A DNA stretch of 64,000 nt from Lewinella sp039816955 (GTDB lineage: Bacteria; Bacteroidota; Bacteroidia; Chitinophagales; Saprospiraceae): assembly GCA_039816955.1 (NCBI GenBank), contig JBCBWU010000003.1, positions 11,936-75,935 of the forward strand, written 5' to 3'. Positions 27,881 to 36,634 of the stretch are shown here, piece by piece. Under the pieces are notes generated by a model. It was not told the origin of the DNA. It made no database searches and saw only the letters and a program-made list of their open reading frames with translations. Every line of letters begins with the position of its first letter. Position 1 is the stretch's first letter. Both the position numbers and the translations under genes were made by a program.

Positions 27881-28138
27881 TGAGGTTGGATATTACATTG
27901 CAAGTAAGAGGAGCGAAAATAGGAGAGTTTGTGCAGTCGTAATAGCCAAATCTGCCTTCTGTCGGATAGTAAACGATAAGGACTTGATCAAGTGAGAAAT
28001 ATGAAGTAAGAAATTAGAAATGAAGGAAAGTTGCAGGTGTTTAATCCAGGCCAGTTGGAGCTGAGCCCAGTGTCCAGTTTTTAAAATAACATAACGCGAT
28101 AAATCGCGTCGATATGTTCCAAAACCCATAAATTTCAA

Positions 28139-28218
28139 CGAACCAACGAACCAACGAACCAACGAACCAACGAACCAACGAACCAACGAACCAACGAACC
28201 AACGAACCAACGAACCAA
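28139..28218. repeat. Ten exact copies of an 8-bp tandem repeat
   Basis: CGAACCAA is repeated ten times without change. On the minus strand it reads TTGGTTCG and begins two bases after the ferredoxin stop codon. There are no spacers, so it is not a CRISPR array. The unit length is not a multiple of three, so coding across it cycles through frames. Confidence 0.97.
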
Positions 28219-28220
28219 CC

Positions 28221-28544
28221 CTAAGTTTCCTCATCCTCCGGTGCCAGCTTTATGACGAGCCCTTCCATATGATCTTCCAGTTGTAACTGGCAACCCAGTC
28301 GCGAGTTGTCTTCTACGAAGAAAGCCTGATCCAGCATATCCTCTTCATCATCAGTCATTTCCTTCAATTCATGGTCGCTCAAGACGTAACAGTGGCAAGT
28401 GGAACACAGCGCCATGCCACCACAAGTACCTTTTACTGGTAGCTCGTAAGCTTTACAGAGCTCCATGATATTCATATTCATATCCGTAGGCGCATCTAGC
28501 TCGTGTTTGGCGTCCTGACGGTCAATAACAGTTATCTTGATCAT
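28221..28544 (-). CDS. 2Fe-2S ferredoxin
   Basis: A 107-residue adrenodoxin-type ferredoxin, an electron carrier. The cluster ligands follow the pattern in GTCGGMALCSTCHCY, with the last Cys in RLGCQLQL. The N-terminus (IKITVIDRQDAKHELDAP) is the usual beta-grasp fold. It may serve iron-sulfur assembly or a monooxygenase. The neighbours do not decide which. A promoter-like TATTTTTG precedes it, and the 8-bp repeat array follows its stop codon directly. Confidence 0.94.
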   Translation of the reverse strand: MIKITVIDRQDAKHELDAPTDMNMNIMELCKAYELPVKGTCGGMALCSTCHCYVLSDHELKEMTDDEEDMLDQAFFVEDNSRLGCQLQLEDHMEGLVIKLAPEDEET

Positions 28545-28563
28545 TCGATCTTATTTGAGCGGG

Positions 28564-28571
28564 CAAAAATA
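28564..28571 (-). promoter_or_regulatory. Promoter -7 box of the ferredoxin gene
   Basis: On the minus strand this is TATTTTTG, which fits TAnnTTTG, 19 bases before the ferredoxin ATG. No convincing -33 box was seen, so confidence is moderate. Confidence 0.45.
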
Positions 28572-28789
28572 CGGTAGTTTCCAGAATTGGACAGGTCTCT
28601 AATAGAAACATTATGGGATATTCTTTTCCTCAGTTTTGCCTCCAGTTGATGTACTTTCAGTAGGTAACGCTTAGACGGACCTCACAGTTGAGTGTTTGCT
28701 TACCCACTATACTACTAGCTGAGTACGAAGTAGATTTACGATGGAGCTTGTATAGGCTGTTTCTATGCACCAATTAGCCAGGACCAACT

Positions 28790-29263
28790 TTACTCGTCCC
28801 CAACAATGTTTAAGGGTCGGTCAATGCTTTCCTCTAGCGAAATGAAGGTTTCGGTACGCTGAATGCCCTGGATGGGTTGAATCTTATCGTGTAAAACGTC
28901 GCGTAAGTGAGTGGTGTCACGACAGATGATTTTAGCAAAAATGCTGTAAACGCCGGTCGTGTAGTGGGCTCCCACTACCTCTGGAATTTTGGCCAGTTCC
29001 TCTGCCACTTCATCGTAGAGGGAACTCTTGTCTAAATAGATCCCCAGGAAAGAAACAATATCGTAGCCTAGCTTTTCGTAATTCACATTCAGGTTGTAGC
29101 CCTGTACAATTCCTGCTTCTTCCAGCTTTTTCATGCGCACATGAATGGTACCGCCGGAAACATAAAGCTCCTTGGCAATCTCGGTAAACGGCTTCTTAGC
29201 ATTGCGCATTAGGATAGAGAGAATCTTGCGGTCTAAGTCGTCTATTTCTTTCTCCTTACTCAT
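28790..29263 (-). CDS. Lrp/AsnC family transcriptional regulator
   Basis: A 157-residue regulator. The N-terminal helix-turn-helix is DLDRKILSILMRNAKKPFTE with VSGGTIHVRMKKLEEAGIV. The C-terminal RAM domain (DIVSFLGIYLDKSSLYDEVA, YTTGVYSIFAKI) would bind an amino acid or related ligand. Length and layout are standard. It stands alone between two gene-free stretches, so it may regulate itself and distant targets. No operator can be read with confidence. Confidence 0.94.
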   Translation of the reverse strand: MSKEKEIDDLDRKILSILMRNAKKPFTEIAKELYVSGGTIHVRMKKLEEAGIVQGYNLNVNYEKLGYDIVSFLGIYLDKSSLYDEVAEELAKIPEVVGAHYTTGVYSIFAKIICRDTTHLRDVLHDKIQPIQGIQRTETFISLEESIDRPLNIVGDE

Positions 29264-29770
29264 ACGTTATAGTTGTCTTGGCAGTGCTGTTGAAAGACAG
29301 CTAAATTGGTTCTGCAAGCTAATATTTTATTTGTGGATTTTGAAAGAGTAGATCGGATTCGATAGTAGTGTTTAATAAGGTGCGCGCTAACTAAAATGAT
29401 ACCACTTTGTCCGTGAGGATTTTGTCATGGAAAAGAATATTATTTGGCTAACACTCTTTGAGCCTAATGTAAGGTTGCAGTGCTAAGTTTTAATGAAATT
29501 ATCTTCCATTTTTTATGAAAAAACTCAAATAAATGCTGTTTAGCGATTAGGCCTTAGCTAAGAAACCATTATCATTCACGCATTTTCCTTGTAAAATAAC
29601 CTTCCGTTGGTTTGAACCGGATGCGTCAGTGGTCTTTAGCTGACCCTTAGATATAGCTCCAAATCAATCCGTTCAAATCACCTAATTCCACTTTGATGAA
29701 AACTGCTGGTTAGTTCGGGCATGCAGGCTCGTGTGTTTATACCCTTTTGCATTAAGTGACCATCCTTACA
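29264..29770. other. Gene-free spacer upstream of the CO dehydrogenase cluster
   Basis: About 500 bases between the divergent Lrp-type gene and the membrane gene leading the cox cluster. It must hold promoters in both directions. I see no convincing TAnnTTTG box and no RNA gene. Confidence 0.5.
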
Positions 29771-30238
29771 ATGAAGCAACCACCCTGCCACCAGGGGAGA
29801 AAAACCCATGGTAAGATGTTACCAAAGGTGATTTCCTGGTTTCCAGCATTGGCCGTAGCCATCCTACCCAAATGTCCATTTTGTCTAATGGCATACTCTG
29901 GTGCTGTGTCGTTATGTAGCGGAAACATGCTCTTTCCCAATGCGGGTACCTGGGCTTCTTACCTTACTATGGGATTGGCCGTAGTTATTTTTCTCAGTAT
30001 CATATCGAACCGCAAGGGCAGCAAAACCTGGTTTGCCCTAGGCTTAGTCACTATCGGCATTGTATTTCTTGTTGCCGGGCAATTCTTTCTCATTTCTGAA
30101 TTCAACTACTACCTAGGAGTAGTATTCCTCTTTTTTGGTATTTGGCTTAACGGCAGCTTTCTCCACTACTACCACAAGACACGTGCTTTTTTGAGCACCG
30201 AAAAAATATCAACCATATCAAAACACTTAAATAAATGA
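29771..30238 (+). CDS. Small membrane protein with a CPFC motif
   Basis: About 155 residues with four predicted membrane helices. The first helix contains LPKCPFCLMAY, a Cys pair like that of MerC-type or thiol-linked metal transport proteins. The resemblance is limited to this motif and the size. I chose the ATG at 29771 over an upstream GTG. Its stop overlaps the coxM start (ATGA), so the two are translated together. A role in metal supply or thiol chemistry for the CO dehydrogenase is conceivable but unproven. Confidence 0.72.
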   Translation: MKQPPCHQGRKTHGKMLPKVISWFPALAVAILPKCPFCLMAYSGAVSLCSGNMLFPNAGTWASYLTMGLAVVIFLSIISNRKGSKTWFALGLVTIGIVFLVAGQFFLISEFNYYLGVVFLFFGIWLNGSFLHYYHKTRAFLSTEKISTISKHLNK

Positions 30239-31101
30239 TTGCGGAAAATTTCATGTATGATTCGCCTGGTACCCTGGAAGAGGCCTTCCAGCTGTTGCAC
30301 GAATATGGCGATGATGCAAAAATCTTAGCAGGAGGGCATAGCCTCATTCCCATGATGAAGCTGCGTTTTGCCGCGCCTACTCACCTCATCGACATCAACA
30401 ATATTCCGGGCCTTTCTTACATCAAAGAAGAAGCTGGTTACCTGAAAATCGGGGCGATGACCCGAGAAGCAGATCTGGAGGAATCTGATCTCATTTCCTC
30501 TAAGTATCATGTCTTCATAGATGCTACTAAGCTCATTGCCGACCCTCAAGTCCGCAATTTTGGTACGGTAGGAGGTAACATTGCTCACGGTGACGCGGCT
30601 AATGATCATCCGGCGGTAATGTTTTCGCTTAATGCAGAAGTGGAAATTGCGGGTCAGGATGGTCGCCGTCTCGTTGGTATTGATGATTTCTTCTACGGTT
30701 TCTATATGACTGCAGTACAGCACGGCGAAATCCTCACTGAAATTCGCATTCCAGTGCCTACAGGCAAGTTTGGTACCGCCTACCACAAGGCAGAGCGCAA
30801 AGTAGGTGACTACGCAACTGCAGGGGTAGCTGCAATGGTGGAAATCGGAGCAGATGGTACTTGCACTAATGCGGGCATTGGACTCACCAATGTAAATGCA
30901 TTACCGATGCGGGCAGCGCGCTCACAAGAAGTCCTCATCGGTAGCAAACTCACCGACGAGGATATCAACCTAGCCGCTAAGTACGCTTCCGAAGATTGTA
31001 ATCCATCGGATGATCTGCGTGGTGATGAAGACTATAAGCGCCACCTCGTAAAGGTAATCACCAAGCGTATGCTAAAGCAAGCTATCTCTAGAGCCAAATA
31101 A
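30235..31101 (+). CDS. coxM: CO dehydrogenase medium subunit, FAD-binding
   Basis: The flavoprotein subunit of the aerobic carbon monoxide dehydrogenase, which passes electrons from the iron-sulfur subunit to the quinone or other acceptor. FAD-binding motifs are visible: AGGHSLIPMMKLRFA and TVGGNIAHGDAANDHPA, followed by the CoxM C-terminal domain. Its 288 residues match the family. The order coxM-coxS-coxL is the classical one. Translation is coupled to the preceding membrane gene. Confidence 0.94.
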   Translation: MIAENFMYDSPGTLEEAFQLLHEYGDDAKILAGGHSLIPMMKLRFAAPTHLIDINNIPGLSYIKEEAGYLKIGAMTREADLEESDLISSKYHVFIDATKLIADPQVRNFGTVGGNIAHGDAANDHPAVMFSLNAEVEIAGQDGRRLVGIDDFFYGFYMTAVQHGEILTEIRIPVPTGKFGTAYHKAERKVGDYATAGVAAMVEIGADGTCTNAGIGLTNVNALPMRAARSQEVLIGSKLTDEDINLAAKYASEDCNPSDDLRGDEDYKRHLVKVITKRMLKQAISRAK

Positions 31102-31238
31102 AAAGCTGTCAAATAGTTAATTCCCGATTTCAGCATTTTTTAGTGCAGATATAAGCGAATGATAATGAGCGTATTCAAGCTAAAAGGCTGAAGTAAGAGA
31201 GGGAACTTAATTTTTGACGGAAACTAAAAGGATAAACG

Positions 31239-31742
31239 ATGAAAAAAACTATCAACATAACTGTTAACGGTACAGCACATACCGTAGAGGTAGAACCTCG
31301 CACTTTACTTGTTCACCTGATCCGTGAGCAACTTTCTATGACGGGTACCCACATTGGTTGCGATACATCCAGCTGTGGTGCTTGCACCATTCTAATTAAT
31401 GGCCGTTCGGCTAAGTCGTGTACCATTTTGGCTGTACAAGCCGACGGTAAGGAGATCGCCACGGTAGAGGGACTCGCTACTGCGGAAGGACTTCACCCTA
31501 TTCAGGAAGGATTTCACTTAAACCATGCCCTACACTGTGGCTTCTGTACTCCCGGTATGATGATGCGGGCGGTAGAGCTTTTGGAAAAGAACCCGAATCC
31601 TACGGAGGAAGAAATTCGCTGGGGTATTTCGGGCAATTTGTGCCGCTGTACGGGCTACAACAATATCGTTAAAGCCATTCAGTGGACTTCCGCCAAAATG
31701 CAAGGCAAAGACCTGCCTTCTACGGAGCCAGAGTTTGTCTAA
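31239..31742 (+). CDS. coxS: CO dehydrogenase small subunit, 2Fe-2S
   Basis: The iron-sulfur subunit carries two [2Fe-2S] clusters. Ligands of the plant-type cluster lie in GCDTSSCGACTILINGR with a fourth Cys in AKSCTIL. Ligands of the second lie in HCGFCTPGMMM and GNLCRCTGY. At 167 residues the length is normal. It lies 137 bases after coxM and 76 before coxL. Confidence 0.95.
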   Translation: MKKTINITVNGTAHTVEVEPRTLLVHLIREQLSMTGTHIGCDTSSCGACTILINGRSAKSCTILAVQADGKEIATVEGLATAEGLHPIQEGFHLNHALHCGFCTPGMMMRAVELLEKNPNPTEEEIRWGISGNLCRCTGYNNIVKAIQWTSAKMQGKDLPSTEPEFV

Positions 31743-31818
31743 ATCCTTTGCATGGTAGTTGGTTTCAGGAAAGCTATTTCTTCCTGCTAACCACCCTAAA
31801 TCAAAAAAATAATCATCA

Positions 31819-34191
31819 ATGATAAAGTGTAAAACATCCAAGGAAATTGGGGGAATGGGGCACTCCAAAAAGAGAAAGGAGGATGCCCGTTTCATACAAG
31901 GTAAAGGTAACTATGTGGATGATGTGAAGCTGCCCGGCATGCTTTATATGGATATCGTTCGCAGCCCTTATGCCTACGCAAAAATCAAAAATATTGACGC
32001 CAGTAAAGCCCTGGAAATTCCTGGTGTAATCGCTGTTGTAACGGGCAAAGACCTGGAGCAATATAACTTGCATTGGATGCCGACTTTGATGTCGGATACC
32101 CAAATGGTATTGCCTACCGATACAGTAATGTACCAGGCGCAGGAAGTAGCGGCGGTTATTGCTACTGACCGCTATACTGCACGTGACGGTAAGGAAGCTG
32201 TGCGGGTGGAGTACGAGCCCATGACGCCGGTTATGGACCCATTCAAAGCTTTGAAAGAGGATGCTCCGGTCTTGCGTTCTGATAAAGAAGGTAAAACCGA
32301 TAACCATATTTGGCACTGGGAAGTAGGTGACAAAGAAGCTACGGATAAGGTGTTTGAGAATGCCGATATTACGGTGAGCCAGCAAATGCACATTCCGCGC
32401 ATTCACGTAGCTTCCATCGAAACTTGTGGCTGTGTGGCTTCCTACAATAAGGTGGAAAATCACCTGACCATGTACATGACCACGCAGGCCCCGCACGCCA
32501 TCCGTACGGTAATTGCCCTGGTAGCTGGTCACGTAGGCTTAACCGAGGAGAAAATCCGAGTGATTTCACCCGATATTGGTGGTGGTTTTGGTGGTAAGGT
32601 GCCGGTTTATCCTGGCTACGTTATCGCTATCGCCGTTTCCTTCCTTACCGGAGCGCCTATTAAATGGATCGAAGACCGCAGTGAAAATTTACAGGCTGAC
32701 TCTTTCGCGCGTGACTATCACATCACAGCTGAAATGGCTGGAACCAAGGACGGGAAAATCTTGGCTACCCGTTTCAAAGTACTCGCCGACCACGGTTATA
32801 CGGATGCGTCTGCTAACCCATCAAAATTCCCTACTGGTTTATTCTCCATCGGTACCGGTTCCTATGATTATGGCGCGGCCTATATGGAAGCTGATGCGGT
32901 ATATACCAACAAGCCACCAGGAGGTGTTGCCTACCGTTGCTCTTTCCGTGTAACGGAGGCCGTGCACGCTATCGAGCGTTTGACTGATGTGTTTGCCAGC
33001 GAAGTAGGTAAGGACCCTGCGCAACTGCGTATGGAGAATTTCATTAAGAAAGAGGACTTCCCTTGGGCATCTCCTACTGGTTGGTTCTACGATAGTGGTG
33101 ATTATCATGCCGGTTTGCAGAAGGCTATGGATGCCATCAACTACAATGAGCTTCGGGAAGAACAAAAGCGCCTGCGCGCCGAAGGTAAGTTTATGGGGAT
33201 TGGCATTTCTACCTTCACGGAGGTAGTAGGTGCAGGTCCATCAAAGGACTTTGATATCCTGGGTGTGAAAATGTTTGATAGTGCTGAAATCCGCGTACAC
33301 CCTACCGGAAAAGCGATCGCTCGTTTTGGTACTAAATCCCAAGGTCAGGGCCACGAAACGACTTACGCTCAGATTGTAGCGGAAGAGTTAGGTATTCCGA
33401 TGGAGCACATCCAAATTGAAGAAGGGGATACGGATACTGCACCTTACGGATTGGGTACCTACGCCAGTAGAAGTACACCTACTGCCGGTGCGGCCGCAGC
33501 TATGGCTGCTCGTAAACTGCGCGAAAAAGCGAAGAAGATTGCCGCCTACCTGCTGGAGGTAAGTGAGCAGGATCTCGAATGGGAGCCTGGTAAGTTCTTC
33601 GTGAAGGGTGCTCCAGAGAAGTCTAAGAGCATCCAGGAAATCGTATTTGCTGCCTACACTAACCATCCTCCAGGTATGGAAGGTGGCTTTGAGGCAACGC
33701 ACTATTACGATCCTCCAAACCTGACTTTTCCATCAGGAGCTTATATCTGCGTGGTGGATATTGATCCGGAAACTTGCCATATCAATGTACGCCGCTTTGT
33801 GGCCATTGATGACTGTGGTAATATCATTAACCCAATGATCGTACAGGGGCAGGTACACGGTGGTCTTACCCAAGGCCTGGCACCAGCGATGTACGAGGAG
33901 TTGATCTACGACGAGGCAGGTAACATCCTTAATGGTACCTTCATGGATTATCTGGTGCCAACGGCGGTAGAGTCTCCGAATTGGGAAACGGGGCATACGG
34001 TTACACCATCTCCTCACCACCCAATTGGTGCGAAAGGAGTAGGTGAATCACCAACCGTAGGTGCACCACCAGCGATCGTTAATGCGATTGTAGATGCCGT
34101 GCAACACTTGGGTGTTAAGCACCTTGAGATTCCGGTTACGCCCTTCAAGCTTTACAAAGAGCTGAAGGCCGTAGGATACTTTGACGAATAA
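31819..34191 (+). CDS. coxL: CO dehydrogenase large subunit, form I
   Basis: The catalytic subunit oxidises CO to CO2 at a Mo-S-Cu site with molybdopterin. The loop AYRCSFR at residues 371-377 is the form I signature, in which the Cys (374 here) binds copper. The other common form of the family carries AYRGAGR. Also present are the cofactor-binding GGGFGGK and the late GAKGVGES with the conserved Glu. Its 790 residues fit the family. The start may be the ATG at 31819 or residue 13. A terminator-like hairpin follows. Confidence 0.96.
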   Translation: MIKCKTSKEIGGMGHSKKRKEDARFIQGKGNYVDDVKLPGMLYMDIVRSPYAYAKIKNIDASKALEIPGVIAVVTGKDLEQYNLHWMPTLMSDTQMVLPTDTVMYQAQEVAAVIATDRYTARDGKEAVRVEYEPMTPVMDPFKALKEDAPVLRSDKEGKTDNHIWHWEVGDKEATDKVFENADITVSQQMHIPRIHVASIETCGCVASYNKVENHLTMYMTTQAPHAIRTVIALVAGHVGLTEEKIRVISPDIGGGFGGKVPVYPGYVIAIAVSFLTGAPIKWIEDRSENLQADSFARDYHITAEMAGTKDGKILATRFKVLADHGYTDASANPSKFPTGLFSIGTGSYDYGAAYMEADAVYTNKPPGGVAYRCSFRVTEAVHAIERLTDVFASEVGKDPAQLRMENFIKKEDFPWASPTGWFYDSGDYHAGLQKAMDAINYNELREEQKRLRAEGKFMGIGISTFTEVVGAGPSKDFDILGVKMFDSAEIRVHPTGKAIARFGTKSQGQGHETTYAQIVAEELGIPMEHIQIEEGDTDTAPYGLGTYASRSTPTAGAAAAMAARKLREKAKKIAAYLLEVSEQDLEWEPGKFFVKGAPEKSKSIQEIVFAAYTNHPPGMEGGFEATHYYDPPNLTFPSGAYICVVDIDPETCHINVRRFVAIDDCGNIINPMIVQGQVHGGLTQGLAPAMYEELIYDEAGNILNGTFMDYLVPTAVESPNWETGHTVTPSPHHPIGAKGVGESPTVGAPPAIVNAIVDAVQHLGVKHLEIPVTPFKLYKELKAVGYFDE

Positions 34192-34202
34192 AGATCACTT
34201 TG

Positions 34203-34243
34203 GGAGGCAAGGCGCATCCTCTGGGTGCTACTTGCCTCCTTTC
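34203..34243 (+). terminator. Terminator-like hairpin after coxL
   Basis: GGAGGCAAG (34203-34211) pairs with CTTGCCTCC (34231-34239) and is followed by TTTC. It would limit read-through from coxMSL into coxG and the maturation genes. Confidence 0.7.
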
Positions 34244-34301
34244 AATTTTGAACATGTGTAGTTTTTGAGTTTAACTTTTTAGTCGCCCATAAAATGGTTT
34301 C

Positions 34302-34467
34302 GCGGGATTCATCCCGCCGTAAATTATCCCGATCACAAAAAATGCTGTAGGGTAAACACCAGATCAATAGGACAACTATTTTTTCAAATTCAAAACTACT
34401 TCAGCAGTAAATCATCCACTTTCTCTGACAATTTTATTTGGCTTTAACCAAAAGAATTGTCAGAGAA
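34302..34467. repeat. Two inverted repeats upstream of coxG
   Basis: A short palindrome GCGGGATTCATCCCGC lies at 34302-34317. Further on, TTCTCTGACAATT (34421-34433) is repeated in inverted form as AATTGTCAGAGAA (34455-34467), a perfect 13-base stem. Neither is followed by a T run. They may be protein-binding sites or mRNA hairpins controlling the coxG unit. Confidence 0.65.
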
Positions 34468-34492
34468 TCACTATTCCATACTTTAATGCCAT

Positions 34493-35068
34493 ATGAATAC
34501 AGTAATCAATAAAGAATTTGACATACAACAGCCGATCGATGTGGTTTGGAAGAGCCTGGCCTCTCCAGAAGAGATAGTGACCTGCGTGCCGGGTGCGGCT
34601 ATCACCAATAAGCTTGATGACCGGAACTACAAAGGTGAGGTTGTTACTAAGTTCGGTCCTATTAAAGCATCCTACGCTGGCGACATCGAAATTGTTGAAC
34701 TAGACGAGACTAACCGTAAGATGGTGCTGAAAGGCCGAGGTCTAGATAGCAAAGGCAAAGGAAGTGCCGATATGATCATGAACGGTACCCTGAAGGAGAC
34801 AGAAGGCGGTACGCACGTTCACTTCAATATGAACATTACCATTGTTGGTATGCTAGCGCAGTTTGGCTCTCGTTTAATCAACGATGTTTCTGATCAGCTT
34901 TTGAATCAGTTCGTGACCAACTTCCGTAGTAAACTAGCTGGTGGCGGTGAAGGAACGGCCAGTGAAACGGATAATGCACTAAATGCTGGAAAGCTAGCGG
35001 GCACGGTAGTCAAAAGCATGATTGGTAGTGTTGGTGATATGTTCAAAGGGGACAAAAAGCAGGCTTAG
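34493..35068 (+). CDS. coxG: CoxG-like SRPBCC protein
   Basis: A 191-residue CoxG family member. The fold begins with EFDIQQPIDVVWKSLASPEE and has the conserved CVPGAAI. CoxG is reported to help attach CO dehydrogenase to the cytoplasmic membrane. The C-terminal part is Gly/Ala rich with a possible short amphipathic end. Its stop overlaps the GTG start of coxD by one base. Confidence 0.92.
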   Translation: MNTVINKEFDIQQPIDVVWKSLASPEEIVTCVPGAAITNKLDDRNYKGEVVTKFGPIKASYAGDIEIVELDETNRKMVLKGRGLDSKGKGSADMIMNGTLKETEGGTHVHFNMNITIVGMLAQFGSRLINDVSDQLLNQFVTNFRSKLAGGGEGTASETDNALNAGKLAGTVVKSMIGSVGDMFKGDKKQA

Positions 35069-35907
35069 TGCAAAATCCTAAAGATTTAATACCCGCCCTG
35101 GATGAATTGGGCTTTGTGGTAGAAGAAGAATTGGCCACTGTTTTGTACCTGCAATTACAGTTGCAGAAACCACTACTACTGGAAGGCAATCCGGGGGTGG
35201 GCAAGACGCAAGTGGCCTATATTCTTTCGAAATATCTGGGCTACGACTTGATCCGCCTACAGTGTTATGAAGGCTTGGATGTGAGTAATGCCATTTATGA
35301 ATGGAATTACCAGAAACAGTTACTAGCCATCAAAATCCATGAGCAAAGTGGTATTTCTGAAAAGGAAAAAGAGGATTTGATCTTCAGTGAGGATTATCTC
35401 CTCAAACGCCCTTTGCTGCAAGCCATTAGCGCCAATGAGAAGAAAGTGCTACTCATTGATGAGATCGATCGTGCGGATGAAGAATTCGAAGCCTTTTTGC
35501 TAGAATTATTGTCGGATTTTCAGATCAGTATTCCAGAGTTGGGGACAATTGAGGCTAAGCATCGCCCCATCGTAGTACTCACCTCTAACCGTACCCGTGA
35601 GCTCAGTGACGCTTTAAAAAGGCGTTGCCTTTATCACTGGGTGAATTATCCAGACAAGGACAAGGAGATGCGCATTGTCCAAAAACATCTACCTCAGTTG
35701 GAGGAGCAGCTAGTAGAGCAGCTGGCGGACTATGTGCAGCGTATCCGCCTATTGAAATTGGATAAGAGCCCCGGCATTGCTGAAACTATCGATTGGGCAC
35801 GTGGCATCGCGGCTTTGGATGGCACAGATAATGCAATCTACCATAGCCTGTCTTGCTTGCTCAAGTCGGATCACGATATTCAGCTGGTGAGTCAGGAGAT
35901 CTTTTAA
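35068..35907 (+). CDS. coxD: MoxR-type AAA ATPase
   Basis: CoxD is the ATPase reported to be needed for inserting sulfur and copper into the CO dehydrogenase active site. Walker A is GNPGVGKT, Walker B is LLIDEIDRADEE, and the sensor region is VLTSNRTRELSDALKRRC with its arginine finger. It starts at a GTG overlapping the coxG stop. Its normal partner is CoxE, whose gene lies downstream in interrupted form. Confidence 0.94.
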   Translation: MQNPKDLIPALDELGFVVEEELATVLYLQLQLQKPLLLEGNPGVGKTQVAYILSKYLGYDLIRLQCYEGLDVSNAIYEWNYQKQLLAIKIHEQSGISEKEKEDLIFSEDYLLKRPLLQAISANEKKVLLIDEIDRADEEFEAFLLELLSDFQISIPELGTIEAKHRPIVVLTSNRTRELSDALKRRCLYHWVNYPDKDKEMRIVQKHLPQLEEQLVEQLADYVQRIRLLKLDKSPGIAETIDWARGIAALDGTDNAIYHSLSCLLKSDHDIQLVSQEIF

Positions 35908-35957
35908 TGACGGGGGATGCTAAATCCTGTCTAAGTACTAATCAAAAAACATTAACC

Positions 35958-36149
35958 ATGTCTACATTAAAAGAATACCAGGATCAAGAAAAGGAGCGGC
36001 AAGAGGTGGCTGGTGAGACCAATCAGCATTACCTATCGGTGAATCTGCCGGGTGACCGCTCGATGACGGTAGAGACAGAATCGGTTCGTGCGCGTATTGC
36101 TGCCATGAAAGTGGAAAAGGACAAGCCTAATCACGAAGTTAAGAAGTAG
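35958..36149 (+). CDS. Small hypothetical protein in the cox cluster
   Basis: A 63-residue hydrophilic protein, rich in Glu, Lys and Gln, beginning MSTLKEYQDQEKER. The ATG at 35958 is chosen over the longest frame because the upstream part overlaps coxD. No family recognised. It sits between coxD and coxE on the same strand, in a place where I know no conserved gene. Confidence 0.6.
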   Translation: MSTLKEYQDQEKERQEVAGETNQHYLSVNLPGDRSMTVETESVRARIAAMKVEKDKPNHEVKK

Positions 36150-36157
36150 GTTCGTCC

Positions 36158-36598
36158 TTGGATCATTACACCGACTATAGTTCTTTTACCACAGCACTAA
36201 TTGGCTTTAGCCAGCACGCCAGGAAGGCGGGTTTTAGTGCCGGCTTGCAGTGCAGTCAGGACGCCGTCCAGGCTGCACTGCTTGGCCTTTGGCTAGATCG
36301 TGATTTGTTTGGTCATGCCCTTGCAGCTCTCTTTTGCCATTCGGCAGAAGAGCGGGAGCAATTTCGCCCGATTTATGATCGGTTTTGGCGCATGCGCGGT
36401 ACACGGATCAACGATAAAAGAGACTATAAGAACACCAAGAAAATCGTCAAAGCGCCGAAGAGTATTGCGGTGATGGCGGGGATCGGGAAGGAAAATGATC
36501 ACGATCAAGGAGAAGACAGCAAAAACAGCAGTGGCGCGCACGCCAAAGAGACCATCAAGACAACAGACTTTAGTAAACTAAGCACTACCGTGACCTAA
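36158..36598 (+). pseudogene. coxE: CoxE N-terminal part, ended by an in-frame TAA
   Basis: The first 146 residues of a CoxE (von Willebrand A) protein, starting at a TTG. The frame stops at TAA (36596-36598), passes through another stop TAG (36620-36622) eight codons later, and continues in the same frame into the vWA half. Joined, the coding stretch is about 378 codons, the usual CoxE length. Both stops are one C-to-T change from a Gln codon. Reading: recently inactivated gene, sequence error, or less likely stop-codon read-through. Confidence 0.78.
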
Positions 36599-36634
36599 TT
36601 GCTAGTTGAAATGAGCGTATAGTTGGTGCGAGAA

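Noticed and set aside
28139..28218. CRISPR array
   Set aside because: The 8-bp units are contiguous with no spacers and no cas genes are nearby.
31816..32532. 238-codon frame on the minus strand
   Set aside because: It lies opposite the coxL coding region and overlaps several conserved CoxL motifs, so it is a shadow.
36596..36622. Programmed stop-codon read-through in coxE
   Set aside because: The stops are TAA and TAG, not TGA, there are two of them, and no recoding structure is evident. Mutation or error is simpler.
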